DNA of 64,000 bases from ENR-C587 sp942493235 (GCA_942493235.1 OW818676.1:2418001-2482000); one strand, 5' to 3'. Shown: positions 23,358 to 33,203, counted from the stretch's first letter. The notes: generated by a model from the letters alone, not told the origin. Translations and numbers: made by a program.

Positions 23358-25643
23358 CTATTTACACGCACAGCCTTCGCCTTTTTGGCATTTAGTCTGA
23401 GCATCGACTACCGCAATAGCAATCATATTAAATATATCGTTCAAATCTTCGCCATTTTGCAGTACGTGAACCGAGCGGCATAAACCTTGAATGATAGGAC
23501 CGATAGTATGCATTCCGCCTAATCTGGAAAGCAATTTATAAGCAATATTGCCGGAGTTCAAATCAGGGAATACTAATACATTTGCTCCGTCTTTCAAATC
23601 ACTGAATGGGTATCTTTCTTTAAGCATATCGGGAGAAATAGCTACATCTGCTTGAATCTCGCCGTCAACAATTAATTCAGGATTTTTCTCTTTAATGATT
23701 TTAAGAGCTTTTTTCATTTTAACAGTGTCTTCATTTTTAGTACTTCCGAAATTGCTATAAGATAAAAGTGCAACTCTCGGAGTAATATCGAAATTCTTAA
23801 CCGATTCAGCAGATTGAAGTGCAATATCGGCAATAGTTTCAGCATCAGGATTGATATTAACGGAAGTATCTGCCAAGAAATAAGTATGCTTCTTAGTAGT
23901 GCCAATGTATAAACCGGACACTTTAGTAAATCTTTTATCCCTGCCGATAATTTCCAAAGCAGGCTTAATAGTATCGGGATATGTCGCCGCAAAGCCCGAG
24001 AGCATTCCGTCAGCTTCGCCCAAGTGAACCATCATTGCTCCAAAATAATTCGGTCTGGTACGCATACGTTTACGAGCTTCGTGTAGCAGAATGCCTTTTC
24101 TTTGTCTTAATTTATAGTATTCATTGATATATTCTTCGATTCTTTCGAATTTATATGGATTTACAATTTCGACACCTTCGATATCATAAGAATGCTCTTC
24201 GGCTAATTGCCTAATCACTTTTTCGTTACCAATTAAAATTGGCTTAGCTATACCGCTGTCCACACTCATCTGAGCAGCTTTGATAATACGCGGATGCTCA
24301 CCCTCGGGGAATACAATTCTCATAGGATTTTGACGAGCTTTATCATAAATGCGAGTCATAATTCGTTCGGTTCTGCCCATTCTAACATCGAGAGATTCTT
24401 TGTATTTTTCGAAATCTTCGATTGGCTTTCTGGCTACGCCCGTATCCATAGCTGCTTTAGCAACTGCCGGCGAAACCCAAGTTAGTACTCTCGGGTCAAA
24501 AGGAGTAGGAATAATATATTCCCTGCCAAATTCCAAGTTTTTACCCCCATAAGCTTTTTTAACGATTTCAGGAACTTCCTCTTTAGCTAAAGCAGCAAGA
24601 GCATAGCTGGCAGCTCGTTTCATCTCTTCGTTAATTGCGGTGGCAGCAACGTCTAATGCACCACGGAATATGAAAGGAAAGCCGAGTACATTATTAACTT
24701 GATTTGGATAGTCCGAGCGACCGCTTGCCATAATTAAATCGGTTCGTGCAGCCATAGCTTCTTCAAAAGTAATTTCAGGGTCAGGATTAGCCATCGCCAA
24801 TATTATCGGATTATCGGTCATTGATTTAACCATATCTTGATTTACTACATTGGCTTGAGATAGCCCTACAAATACATCTGCTCCGACTAAAGCATCAGCA
24901 AGAGTTCTTCTATCAGTCTCAACTGCAAAATCTTCTTTAAAGATATTCATGCCCTTTTCTCTGCCTTTGTAAATTACACCGACAGAATCGCACATTAATA
25001 CATTTTTCGGATTTACACCAAGACTGATATGGAATTTAGCACATGCTATACCTGCCGCACCTGCTCCATTATAGACTACTTTGATTTCGCTCATTTTTTT
25101 ACCGACTATCTCCACGGCATTAAGCAGGCCCGCTCCGGAGATGATGGCAGTACCATGCTGGTCATCATGAAAAACAGGGATTTTCATTGATTTCTTTAAT
25201 GCTTCTTCTATATAGAAACAATCAGGACCTTTAATATCTTCTAAATTTATACCGCCGAAAGTAGGCTCTAATACTTCACATACTCTGATGATTTCTTCTA
25301 TATTTTTTGATCTTAATTCAATATCAAATACATCAACATCGGCAAATGTTTTGAATAGCACGCCTTTGCCCTCCATTACCGGTTTACCGGCTTCTGCTCC
25401 TATATCTCCCAGTCCTAATACAGCTGTTCCGTTTGATATTACTGCTACTAAATTGCCTTTAGCAGTGTAATCATAGACTTTGCTGACATCTTTCTCAATC
25501 TCGCGGCAAGGCTCGGCAACGCCGGGAGTATAAGCAAGCGATAAATCTCTCTGAGTAACGCAAGGCTTGGTAACAATAACTTCAATTTTGCCTTTTCTTC
25601 CCATACTGTGGTATTCTAAGGCATCTTCTTTACGAATCTTCAT
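23358..25643 (-). CDS. maeB: NADP-dependent malic enzyme with phosphotransacetylase-like domain
   Basis: The frame is open from a TTG at 25664, but the ATG at 25643 is preceded by GGAG and gives the usual start MKIRKEDALEYH, so 761 residues. The malic domain (about 1-410) shows YTPGVAEPC, VFHDDQHGTAI and the Rossmann motif GAGAAGIACA. The C-terminal half (about 425-755) is a phosphate acetyltransferase-like domain (RIVFPEGEHPRI, ADTSVNINPDAETIADIA). This hybrid layout is that of MaeB: malate is decarboxylated to pyruvate with NADPH formation, while the PTA-like domain binds acetyl-CoA as a regulator rather than being catalytic in known cases. Monocistronic. Confidence 0.96.
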   Translation of the reverse strand: MKIRKEDALEYHSMGRKGKIEVIVTKPCVTQRDLSLAYTPGVAEPCREIEKDVSKVYDYTAKGNLVAVISNGTAVLGLGDIGAEAGKPVMEGKGVLFKTFADVDVFDIELRSKNIEEIIRVCEVLEPTFGGINLEDIKGPDCFYIEEALKKSMKIPVFHDDQHGTAIISGAGLLNAVEIVGKKMSEIKVVYNGAGAAGIACAKFHISLGVNPKNVLMCDSVGVIYKGREKGMNIFKEDFAVETDRRTLADALVGADVFVGLSQANVVNQDMVKSMTDNPIILAMANPDPEITFEEAMAARTDLIMASGRSDYPNQVNNVLGFPFIFRGALDVAATAINEEMKRAASYALAALAKEEVPEIVKKAYGGKNLEFGREYIIPTPFDPRVLTWVSPAVAKAAMDTGVARKPIEDFEKYKESLDVRMGRTERIMTRIYDKARQNPMRIVFPEGEHPRIIKAAQMSVDSGIAKPILIGNEKVIRQLAEEHSYDIEGVEIVNPYKFERIEEYINEYYKLRQRKGILLHEARKRMRTRPNYFGAMMVHLGEADGMLSGFAATYPDTIKPALEIIGRDKRFTKVSGLYIGTTKKHTYFLADTSVNINPDAETIADIALQSAESVKNFDITPRVALLSYSNFGSTKNEDTVKMKKALKIIKEKNPELIVDGEIQADVAISPDMLKERYPFSDLKDGANVLVFPDLNSGNIAYKLLSRLGGMHTIGPIIQGLCRSVHVLQNGEDLNDIFNMIAIAVVDAQTKCQKGEGCACK

Positions 25644-25994
25644 CTTCAAAGCTCCATTATACAATAATCTAATTTATAAGTATGCAAATTAAAACAAATA
25701 ATGAATAAATACAAGAAATAATTTATTTTGTAACCAATTTGTTGCATAATTACTCAAGCAATATCGAACTATGTTTATTATAAAGTATATACTTATGTTA
25801 TTATAATTGTAAATATTATAAATATTGAGTTTAATCTAAGCTAAGTTATCAATTTAAATTAAATAATTGGTTATATTAAATTTAATATAAATATAATATT
25901 ATGAAGATATAATGGATTTGTTTGAAAATTTATTTTGAATAAGTATCTCATAATCAATTTGAAATAGCACAAATGAAGTGTCGTTTTTACAAAA

Positions 25995-26327
25995 GGCTAA
26001 AGAGGCTGTGTAAATACTGGAATCTATTGTAAAAGTCCCCAGCTATAGATTCAGCCCAATGCTTCAGAGACTGTGTAAAAACCTTTGATTATTGTTTATA
26101 ATTTCTCAAAGTGTTTGTATTTGGAGTGTCCAAAATGTTGTCATTCTGAACGAAGTAAAGAATCCAGATAAAGCTAACTTATTGATAATTCTGGATTCTT
26201 CGTTACACTCAGAATGACGATTTGGATATTATATTAATTTTAGACAGTCTCTTCAGAGATATTAAGTAATTGTTATTAGTCGAAAAAACGTTAGTAATAT
26301 AAGATTTTTTACACAGCCACTAAAGCC
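25995..26327. mobile_element. MITE-like element with GAGGCTGTGTAAA ends
   Basis: The left end GGCTAAAGAGGCTGTGTAAA (25995-26014) and the reverse complement of 26308-26327 (GGCTTTAGTGGCTGTGTAAA) agree at 17 of 20 bases. A second inner copy of the end, GAGACTGTGTAAAAACC (26067-26083), and GACAGTCTC near 26250 suggest a nested or composite structure. The 79-bp palindrome (26140-26218) is inside. There is no transposase gene, so it would need to be moved in trans. Confidence 0.55.
26140..26218. repeat. GTCATTCTGA palindrome, copy 5
   Basis: A well-preserved 79-bp copy with arms GTCATTCTGAACGAAG and CTCAGAATGAC and inner arms AATCCAGA / TCTGGATT. Its orientation is inverted relative to copies 2-4, as shown by AAAGCTAACTTATTGATAA in the middle. 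Confidence 0.85.
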
Positions 26328-26404
26328 AAGTGTTGATCGAGTATTATTGATTTGAATCAGTAATTGATTTATAAAAATATTGATTTTTCATAATAGTAAA
26401 TATG

Positions 26405-26436
26405 TTAATGGGGTACTTAAATAAGCACCCCATTAA
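26405..26436 (-). terminator. Terminator of gcvT
   Basis: TTAATGGGGT (26405-26414) pairs with ACCCCATTAA (26427-26436) just after the gcvT stop, followed on the minus strand by an AT-rich tail. The T-run is weak. Confidence 0.65.
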
Positions 26437-26471
26437 TTAATAATTGCGACTCGATTTTTAACAAAAAAATA

Positions 26472-27557
26472 TTATAAGAAAGGCATTTTAGCTACTTCAG
26501 CAATAAATCTTTTGCCGCGAGCTTCGATTTCAATCTTAGTACCGGGAGCTTTATAAGCAATATCAACATAAGCCATACCGATAGCTTTATTTAATGATGG
26601 AGACAGATTGCCGCTGGTTACTCTTCCGATTTGCTTATCGCCGTCAAAAACCAAATAGTCGTGGCGTGCTATAAATTTCTCAGCTTCTACTACAAAGCCT
26701 ACTAATTGGCGTTTTATACCTTCGGCTTTAATAGCTTTTAGCATATCGCTACCATTAAAATCGCCTTTATTTAGCTTAGTAATCCAGCCGAGACCTGCTT
26801 CGAGAGAATTTGTAGTTTCGTCAATATCATTACCATATAGGCAGTAGCCTTTTTCAAGTCTTAAAGTATCACGGCAGCCAAGTCCTACGGGCTCAATACC
26901 GAATTCGGCACCGGCAGCAAATAGCTCATTCCATACTTTTTCGGCATCGGATTTAGTTCCTTTGAAGTATAATTCAAATCCTAATTCACCGGTATAACCG
27001 GTACGCGATAGTATCATATCAATACCGCATAGTTTACCTAATTTGAAATTATAGAATTCTACATCGGATAGATCGGTATCAGTTAATTTCTGAATAGTTA
27101 AAAGTGATTTTGGACCTTGTACAGCAAGCAAATGGAAATCATCGCTGGCATTAGTTAATTTCACATTCATGCCTTCTGCATTTTTAACGCACCAATTCCA
27201 GTCTTTATCAATATTTGCACCATTGACAACAAGCATGAAATATTCACCCATATTATAAACGAGCAAATCATCTACTATCCCAGCATTTGGAATGTGCATC
27301 GATGAATATTGAACTTTACCGAATGTCAATTTAGAAGCATCGTTTGTAGTAATCTTCTGAACGAAAGCTAAAGCATCTGCTCCGCGAACTTCAAATTCAC
27401 CCATGTGGCAAACATCAAATACTCCAACGCTTTCTCTGACGATTTTATGCTCGGCAATAATACCTTTAGGATATTGAATCGGCATTTCAAAACCTGCAAA
27501 GGCTACCATTTTAGCACCCAATTTCTTGTGAATCTCATTAAAAATTGTATATTTCAT
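26472..27557 (-). CDS. gcvT: Aminomethyltransferase, glycine cleavage system T protein
   Basis: 361 residues matching GcvT from end to end: MPIQYPKGIIAEHKIVRESV, FDVCHMGEF, the folate-binding N-terminal fold, then TGYTGELGFELY, EPVGLGCRDTLRLEKG and the C-terminal barrel with GRVTSG and GMAYVD. The T protein transfers the aminomethyl carbon from lipoyl-H protein to tetrahydrofolate, releasing ammonia. The ATG at 27557 is preceded by AGAGGA. The other glycine-cleavage genes are not adjacent, and no glycine riboswitch was seen upstream. Confidence 0.97.
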   Translation of the reverse strand: MKYTIFNEIHKKLGAKMVAFAGFEMPIQYPKGIIAEHKIVRESVGVFDVCHMGEFEVRGADALAFVQKITTNDASKLTFGKVQYSSMHIPNAGIVDDLLVYNMGEYFMLVVNGANIDKDWNWCVKNAEGMNVKLTNASDDFHLLAVQGPKSLLTIQKLTDTDLSDVEFYNFKLGKLCGIDMILSRTGYTGELGFELYFKGTKSDAEKVWNELFAAGAEFGIEPVGLGCRDTLRLEKGYCLYGNDIDETTNSLEAGLGWITKLNKGDFNGSDMLKAIKAEGIKRQLVGFVVEAEKFIARHDYLVFDGDKQIGRVTSGNLSPSLNKAIGMAYVDIAYKAPGTKIEIEARGKRFIAEVAKMPFL

Positions 27558-28150
27558 AATGTCCTCTTATATATAAGTAAATCAATATAATTTATTATTA
27601 TGTACTTAGTAAATATCAATTAGTTTACAAATTTACAAATTATATTGCAATTTTAAAAATTTGGGAGTTTTATTTTAGTTTTATTATGTAAAAAGTAAAA
27701 GCATTACAAAAGAATAAAAATTGTGCTATACTACTAATTTAAACTGTCCTAAGTGCTTGTAGTCCAATACTAAAGCTTTAGGTTAAATGGAGAGTGGAAT
27801 TAAAATTATTGGAGCTTCGCTATTTTAAGTGGGTTAGCAAATAATTTTTATTAGTATAAAGAAAATCTTTAAATATCAAACATTGATTTTTGATATTTTA
27901 TTGGATAAACATATTTGATTATAAACTTTAACTCCGTCTGGAGTTAAACATCGGTAACTTAATGAGATACACCAACACCACTCTCTTGTTTTAACAACAA
28001 AAAGAGAAGAAAGAGTGTGGGGTCTATACAATGTTTATTACCAATATTCAACAGCTAACGCTGTTGTAAGAAAGATTTCAATATTTGCTTACCCACATAT
28101 AATAGCGAAGAACCAAATTATCTATTGTTACAAAAGCCTAAAATTACAAA
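27558..28150. other. Intergenic region with an inverted-end element
   Basis: Nearly 600 bp without a gene. The first 250 bp hold nothing recognised. From about 27808 to 28118 lies an element with 38-bp imperfect inverted ends, inside which are a TTTAACTCC / GGAGTTAAA hairpin (about 27926-27948) and the palindrome CAACAGCTAACGCTGTTG (28049-28066). Confidence 0.55.
27808..28118. mobile_element. Small element with inverted CTTCGCTATT ends
   Basis: The left end reads TTGGAGCTTCGCTATTTTAA then GTGGGTTAGCAAATA. The right end on the opposite strand reads TTGGTTCTTCGCTATTATAT then GTGGGTAAGCAAATA. The match over about 38 bp is strong enough to call terminal inverted repeats. Similar ends (TTTGGCTC, then CGCTATTTTGTGTGG) occur at 61980 and 11339. 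No coding capacity; movement in trans is assumed. Confidence 0.5.
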
Positions 28151-28151
28151 A

Positions 28152-28182
28152 AAAGAGCCGAAATATTTCGGCTCTTTTTTTT
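28152..28182 (-). terminator. Terminator of the outer-membrane barrel gene
   Basis: AGAGCCGAAA / TTTCGGCTCT, a 10-bp stem with a two-base loop, flanked by A- and T-runs. It lies just past the stop of the 28205 gene on the minus strand. Confidence 0.85.
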
Positions 28183-28204
28183 AATATTTCCAAATAAGGT
28201 CTTA

Positions 28205-28879
28205 TTATTTAGCGGCGGCACTACCTAAATATATGCCGAGAGACAAAGTAAAGTAAGATTTTAATTCTTCGCCAGTTTCTCTGCCTATCACATTCGACAA
28301 ATTATATTTTGCTTCTAAATTAGCAAGTAAGAAAAAAGCATTGATATCCAAACCAACGCCAAAACCGGCACCAACACGGCTATAAGTAGGAGTGGCATCT
28401 AAATTAAGTGGAATTGCCGTTATATCGTTTCCCCAATTAACAGTATTTTTATTATAGTTATATGCCAATTCGCCGGTAGCGTATAGTCCGATACCAGTTC
28501 TAATAACATAATAATTGATGCCTACCGTAATCGGAATTATATCTTGTATTGATGTTAAAGTTACTGTTTTATCCTCGGTTTGTAATTGAACATCAATGTT
28601 GCTTTCCGGGAATCTGTTCCATGCTATACCACCATTGAGCATAAGTCCGTCAACTATTGGAAGTCTGATTTTCGCTCCTATGTGATAACCTGTTTTAGAA
28701 CCATCGCGTAGAAATTTGACTACCCCTTGGTACTCATCTTGATTATATACATTATTAATTTCGTCATTTGGTGTAGAAAGACCCCCAAAAATACCGAATC
28801 CAACTTGAGAATATGAAGGCTGAATATTAATTATAAACAAAACAAATAAAGCAGTTAGAAGTGACATAGCTTTTTTCAT
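28205..28879 (-). CDS. Outer-membrane beta-barrel protein
   Basis: 224 residues with a clean signal peptide (MKKAMSLLTALFVLFIINIQPSYSQ, in two parts cut after SYSQ). The mature part is built of alternating strands rich in Gly and aromatics: VGFGIFGGLSTP, YHIGAKIRLPIVDGLMLNGG, ITVGINYYVIRTGIGLYATG, GAGFGVGLDINAFFLLANLE and YFTLSLGIYLG. This is the pattern of an eight-strand OmpA- or OmpW-like barrel (PF13505-type). Transport or structural role unknown. Monocistronic with its own terminator; ATG start. Confidence 0.8.
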   Translation of the reverse strand: MKKAMSLLTALFVLFIINIQPSYSQVGFGIFGGLSTPNDEINNVYNQDEYQGVVKFLRDGSKTGYHIGAKIRLPIVDGLMLNGGIAWNRFPESNIDVQLQTEDKTVTLTSIQDIIPITVGINYYVIRTGIGLYATGELAYNYNKNTVNWGNDITAIPLNLDATPTYSRVGAGFGVGLDINAFFLLANLEAKYNLSNVIGRETGEELKSYFTLSLGIYLGSAAAK

Positions 28880-29522
28880 AGATTTTCCTTTTTTTATATT
28901 TAATAATATATTTTCATTTTAACATTTCAATAAAACAATGACGAAAGAATTTTTTATTTCGTGCATTTCTTTAAATATACCCAAATAATAAACGTTGTTT
29001 GCCTCCGTACGCTGGTATATAGGGGATAGGGGTTCGGTGATAGGAATTGGCAATATGCTCGCCTCTTTACTACGCTCTGCGTAGTAAGGCTGGTTGCTGA
29101 AAATCTTTCAACCTCACCCAAACCCTCTCCAAAGGAGAGGGCTTTAAGATTGAATATTGATGATAGAGGTAACTGTTTAGTAGCAAATCTTCAAATTCCC
29201 CTCAAATGGAGTAATGGCATCGCGAAGCGATGACGGGGTGGGTTTTTTTTGGAGTTCGGGGTTTGGAAGTAGGAATTGAAAATCAGGAAGTAGAAATTGG
29301 CTCGCCTCCTTACTACGCTCTGCGTAGTAAGGCTGTTGGCTGGGAAGTGGAAAGTTTGGGTGAAATATGTTCTTTTCTTCCAACAGCGTTAGCTGTTGAA
29401 TATTGGTAGAATGAAAGCTATAAAGTTGGAAGTCCGTTATCAGCATAAGTAATACCTTCTTTTAGGTTTACTGAACTTTTTGCTTAATCCTCAATAAATA
29501 GAACGAACCTTAATTATTTATA
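28880..29522. repeat. Mosaic repeat region, inverted relative to the 11.5-kb island
   Basis: 640 bp without a gene. On the minus strand it repeats pieces of the 11.5-11.8 kb island: ACTACGC/GCGTAGT hairpins (near 29069 and 29310), CAACAGCTAACGCTGTTG (29381-29398), a CCCTCTCC/GGAGAGGG hairpin near 29123, and an ACTGTTTAGTAGC segment near 29172. Two stretches (29020-29060 and 29245-29300) show heptanucleotide periodicity with units such as GGGGTTC, GGAATTG and GGAAGTA. Confidence 0.65.
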
Positions 29523-30602
29523 CTAATCAATTTCATCTTTAATCGCATTTATTACTGTCTCGGGAAGAATATCTTTAATGTTTGATGTCGTAGTTCCAAA
29601 GGCAAAGCAATCGGATTTATAAGGGAACCATGGCAGAGTAATATCCGCTCGGTTAATATCTTGATTATACAATACAATGCTTGTGATATTAAACGCCGAG
29701 GCAATATGAACAGCAGAAGAGTCAGGGCTAAGGATGATGCTTGCCTTGCTGAGTACATATACATATTCGTCAAAGCTGTTTAATAGGTCGCACTGAAGAG
29801 CCGGAGAAGCATCAGCAATTTGCTTAGCTACATTATCATAATCCTTTGTGAAAACTAATACCGCCACATAATCTGGGAAATGCAGGGTAAATAAATTAAT
29901 AAACTTAATAATGTTTTCTACGCCCCAGAATTTACTCGCGTTAGACCCCGATAAATTAATCGCTATATATTTACGATGTTCTCTAATTAATTCGGCGATA
30001 GGGTAGGGCTTGTAATCTTGAGCCAAATTATAGACGGGTCTTAAATCGATACTTTCTGTTGAAATGCCGAATAAAGCCAACACCTGAGCAGTTCGTTCAA
30101 TAATATGGAACTCTTTATCATCTAATCGAGTAACAACAAAGTTATAAATGTCTGAATTTTCTTTATCAAGTCCGGCAGAATACTTAGGATTTATATACTT
30201 AATCAATAGGGCAGAGGTAGAAGAGCTTTTATCCATCAAATCAATTACTAAATCGTATTTCTGCTTTTTTAACATCTTGATAAGTGATATTGATTTAGTT
30301 AGGGATTTATCATAAACGAAAATACTATTTACATACTGACTAATACAATTAGACGCTGATTTGTTATAATTACTGAGCAATACATCTAATTGAACTGACG
30401 GATATTTCGTTTTTATTTGCTTAAAAATTGGCTGACTTATGATTAAATCACCAATTCTGTCTTGGCGTAATATTAGTATTTTATTGATTCCGAATTCAGA
30501 TATAATATCCGAACCGAAACTCAGTTGCGGTCGAATCTTTTTAAAAAGTCCACCGATTATCGGTTTCATAAGCTGTTCTATATTTTTTAGAATATTCTTC
30601 AA
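29523..30602 (-). CDS. GT9 (heptosyltransferase-type) glycosyltransferase 4
   Basis: 359 residues, the shortest of four adjacent GT9 proteins. The N-terminal Rossmann half has KILILRQDRIGDLIISQPIF, and the C-terminal half has the donor-binding motif ILSPDSSAVHIASAFN. The start is a TTG overlapping the upstream stop (TTGA), consistent with coupling; an ATG at 30569 is an alternative. GT9 enzymes such as WaaC and WaaF transfer heptose or related sugars to lipopolysaccharide core from ADP-sugar donors. Acceptor not predictable. Last gene of the operon. Confidence 0.88.
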   Translation of the reverse strand: MKNILKNIEQLMKPIIGGLFKKIRPQLSFGSDIISEFGINKILILRQDRIGDLIISQPIFKQIKTKYPSVQLDVLLSNYNKSASNCISQYVNSIFVYDKSLTKSISLIKMLKKQKYDLVIDLMDKSSSTSALLIKYINPKYSAGLDKENSDIYNFVVTRLDDKEFHIIERTAQVLALFGISTESIDLRPVYNLAQDYKPYPIAELIREHRKYIAINLSGSNASKFWGVENIIKFINLFTLHFPDYVAVLVFTKDYDNVAKQIADASPALQCDLLNSFDEYVYVLSKASIILSPDSSAVHIASAFNITSIVLYNQDINRADITLPWFPYKSDCFAFGTTTSNIKDILPETVINAIKDEID

Positions 30603-31864
30603 TTATTAGTATCCTCGATATCTGAAATTAAAAGTTTAATGCCTTCGAGAATTTCTTCGTTTGATATATAATCCAATGATTCCGAATTGGGGGAAAGTAG
30701 CATTACATACTTTTGGCAATGTGGAAACCATTGTATTATTTTTGTTTTTTCTGCAAATAGCACCAGAACTGGAACATTAGCTGCTGCAGCAATATGAACT
30801 ACTCCTGTGTCCGGCGAAACAACGAAATAGGCTCCGGCAACAAAAGCAATAAATTCAAGTAATCCGATATTGAGTGCAAAGCAATTCGGAGAATTAAATT
30901 TACTAACAATATCTTCTACTTGCATTTTATAAGCCGGACCTCCGGAAATAAATATTTTAATATCAGGGAGTAAATTGATTAATTCTTTACAACAGCTAAC
31001 TACTTTATTTATGTTTAGTATTCTCGCCTCATCCGTGCCGGCAATATTAATTACACAGTACTTGCTTCCAATACTGGCTTGATAGAAAATATCTTCATCA
31101 CCGAAAAAAACTATATTGTCTGTATTTAAATCATAGTTTAATTGATTTTCTTTGATAAGCGGCATAATGTTTTTATAAGTGCTATCTTTTATGTAAATAT
31201 AAGGTTGAGTATCTTTTGACGATACAGGATTGACAGGTTCTATATTATCAATAGCACATTTAACCATTCTATCAGCCCAAGAAAGACCCGGAAATGCGGC
31301 ATCTGTAAGTCTATTAAACACAAGACCATAAATATGTTTTCTTTTATTATGGCGAATAGAGATTTTCTCAGAGTTAGGTGAAATCAAATTCGATAATAGT
31401 GCTGATTTAGTCTGATTCCAATAAACAAAAGAAAATAAAATATCATAATTACACTTATTTCGATACTTTAATATTTTGAACATTCTGAAACTGTATTTAT
31501 CATCATAAGGAATTTGATAAGCTTTACGAACCAATGGGTCATTGATTGCTAATTGATGATTTCTGGGAGAAGTTATAATATCAATATTGACATCAGGTAT
31601 TGCTTTCTTTAGCCATCTGATAACCGAAGAGGACACAATATAATCGCCGATAGCGTCATATCTGAATAATAGAATATTATTTATAGCTTTTCCATCTATC
31701 TTTGTTTCAGGTTCTTTCCAATTCATTTTTCTTCCAAGAATAGCAAAAATAATTTTTTTTATTTTTTCACTAAGTGTAAATTTATATACTGACTTTTCAG
31801 AGGACTCGTATTTTTCAAGTTCTTCATTTATATATTCTTTTAATAATTCCTTAGTAAAAATCAT
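30599..31864 (-). CDS. GT9 glycosyltransferase 3
   Basis: 421 residues. It has an N-terminal extension of about 55 residues with a charged coiled segment, then NNILLFRYDAIGDYIVSSSV, the GT9 acceptor-side start. The donor motif is FVVSPDTGVVHIAAAANVPV. A central stretch with CVINIAGTDEAR and KIFISGGPAYK is also typical. It is clearly a close paralogue of the next gene upstream (31947), sharing whole phrases such as RYDAIGDY, GLSWADRM/GLSWAEKM and ISGGPAYK. Its stop overlaps the start of the 29523 gene. Confidence 0.88.
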   Translation of the reverse strand: MIFTKELLKEYINEELEKYESSEKSVYKFTLSEKIKKIIFAILGRKMNWKEPETKIDGKAINNILLFRYDAIGDYIVSSSVIRWLKKAIPDVNIDIITSPRNHQLAINDPLVRKAYQIPYDDKYSFRMFKILKYRNKCNYDILFSFVYWNQTKSALLSNLISPNSEKISIRHNKRKHIYGLVFNRLTDAAFPGLSWADRMVKCAIDNIEPVNPVSSKDTQPYIYIKDSTYKNIMPLIKENQLNYDLNTDNIVFFGDEDIFYQASIGSKYCVINIAGTDEARILNINKVVSCCKELINLLPDIKIFISGGPAYKMQVEDIVSKFNSPNCFALNIGLLEFIAFVAGAYFVVSPDTGVVHIAAAANVPVLVLFAEKTKIIQWFPHCQKYVMLLSPNSESLDYISNEEILEGIKLLISDIEDTNN

Positions 31865-31946
31865 TTTTTCTCCAAATGTGTAAATATCTTGTTCATCTCA
31901 AAAATAATTCAAATATTAAAAATGTAAGATTTTAAAAAAAATCTAT

Positions 31947-33203
31947 TTAGCTAATATTAGTAACTAAAATACCTGTGGCTTCAATAACTTCTTCAATTGG
32001 TATATAATTAATTGAAGTCCTGTCGGGAGTCAATAAAGAAATAAATTCTGTGTTATGAGGGAACCATTCCAACACTTTTGATTTATCCGCATATAAAACT
32101 ATTAAAGGTACATTTGCTGCCGCCGTGAAATGCACTACTCCTGTATCGGGTGTAACCACGAAATATGCTCCGGCACAGAAAGCGATAAATTCCTGTAAAC
32201 CGACGTTTAAAGCAATACAATTTGGTAAATTCAATGTATCAATTAACTCTGCGACTTTGCCCTTATAAGCGGGACCACCGGAGATAAATACTTTTAAATC
32301 GGGATATTGTTTAGTTAATTCAGTACAGTAATTAATTACATTTTTATTATCCCAAATTCTATTTGCTTCAGTTCCGGCAATATTAATAACACAGTATTTA
32401 TTTCCCGAATGAGCTTTATAGAAATTCGGATTTTCACCCGTAAATAATACATTTTCGGTATGTAATTGATAATTAAGATTATACTCTTTTATAATTTTTA
32501 GAATATTATTATAACTTTTTTCTTTTATATAGATATAAGGGTGGAAATCTTTTTTATTTACCGGAATAACGGGTTCTATATTATCAGTAACACAATTAAG
32601 CATTTTTTCTGCCCACGACAGACCAGGAACGGCAGAATCGCATAATCTATTGAAAACTAATCCATATATCTGTGTTCGTTTATTATGATTAACTGCAATT
32701 TTTTCCGAATCGGGTGCTATCAAATGAGACATAATTGCAGATTTAGTGGTTTTCGAGAAAATCATTGCAATAGTTAAATCATAATGGATATTGCGTTTCG
32801 ATTTTAACATATTTATTGAAGAAAGATTAAGCTTACCGTAACTTTTAAGTGGTTCTGCCTTATTAATATATGGGTCGTTTTCAGCAATTGACTGATTTCT
32901 ATAAGATGTAATAATATCAATATTGGCTTCAGGCAATGCTTTTTTAAGCCAGCGAATGGCAGAAGTAGTTATAAAATAATCGCCAATCGCGTCATATCGG
33001 AATATCACAATATTTTTGATTTTATTGCCGTCAATTTTTTTAGTAGGAGGTATCCATTCCTTTTTACCTGAACCGAGATAAGAAAAGAGAGCTTTCTTTA
33101 TTTTATCTTTAAATTTGAATTTATAGATTTGCTTTGTTGCATTATGGTATCTTTCTAATTCTTCAGATAGAAATCCGTCCAATATTTTTTTGGTAATTAT
33201 CAT
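31947..33203 (-). CDS. GT9 glycosyltransferase 2
   Basis: 418 residues, same layout as the neighbours: N-terminal extension, NIVIFRYDAIGDYFITTSAI, VINIAGTEANRIW, VFISGGPAYKGK and FVVTPDTGVVHFTAAANVPL. The gap of 82 bp to the next gene is the only sizeable spacing within the four-gene run and may hold an internal promoter, though none was recognised. Its ATG overlaps the stop of the upstream gene (ATGA). Confidence 0.88.
   Translation of the reverse strand: MIITKKILDGFLSEELERYHNATKQIYKFKFKDKIKKALFSYLGSGKKEWIPPTKKIDGNKIKNIVIFRYDAIGDYFITTSAIRWLKKALPEANIDIITSYRNQSIAENDPYINKAEPLKSYGKLNLSSINMLKSKRNIHYDLTIAMIFSKTTKSAIMSHLIAPDSEKIAVNHNKRTQIYGLVFNRLCDSAVPGLSWAEKMLNCVTDNIEPVIPVNKKDFHPYIYIKEKSYNNILKIIKEYNLNYQLHTENVLFTGENPNFYKAHSGNKYCVINIAGTEANRIWDNKNVINYCTELTKQYPDLKVFISGGPAYKGKVAELIDTLNLPNCIALNVGLQEFIAFCAGAYFVVTPDTGVVHFTAAANVPLIVLYADKSKVLEWFPHNTEFISLLTPDRTSINYIPIEEVIEATGILVTNIS

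Larger units (their letters stand above)
25665..26404. other. Intergenic region holding a MITE-like element
   Basis: 740 bp without a gene. The first 330 bp are very AT-rich with nothing recognised. From 25995 to 26327 lies a 333-bp element with 20-bp inverted ends and one 79-bp palindrome inside. Confidence 0.6.

Noticed and set aside
27558..27720. Glycine riboswitch upstream of gcvT
   Set aside because: The leader is plain AT-rich sequence with no tandem aptamer-like structure.
29177..29446. 89-codon minus-strand frame in the mosaic repeat region
   Set aside because: It runs through hairpins and heptad repeats shared with other intergenic regions, so it is repeat DNA rather than a gene.
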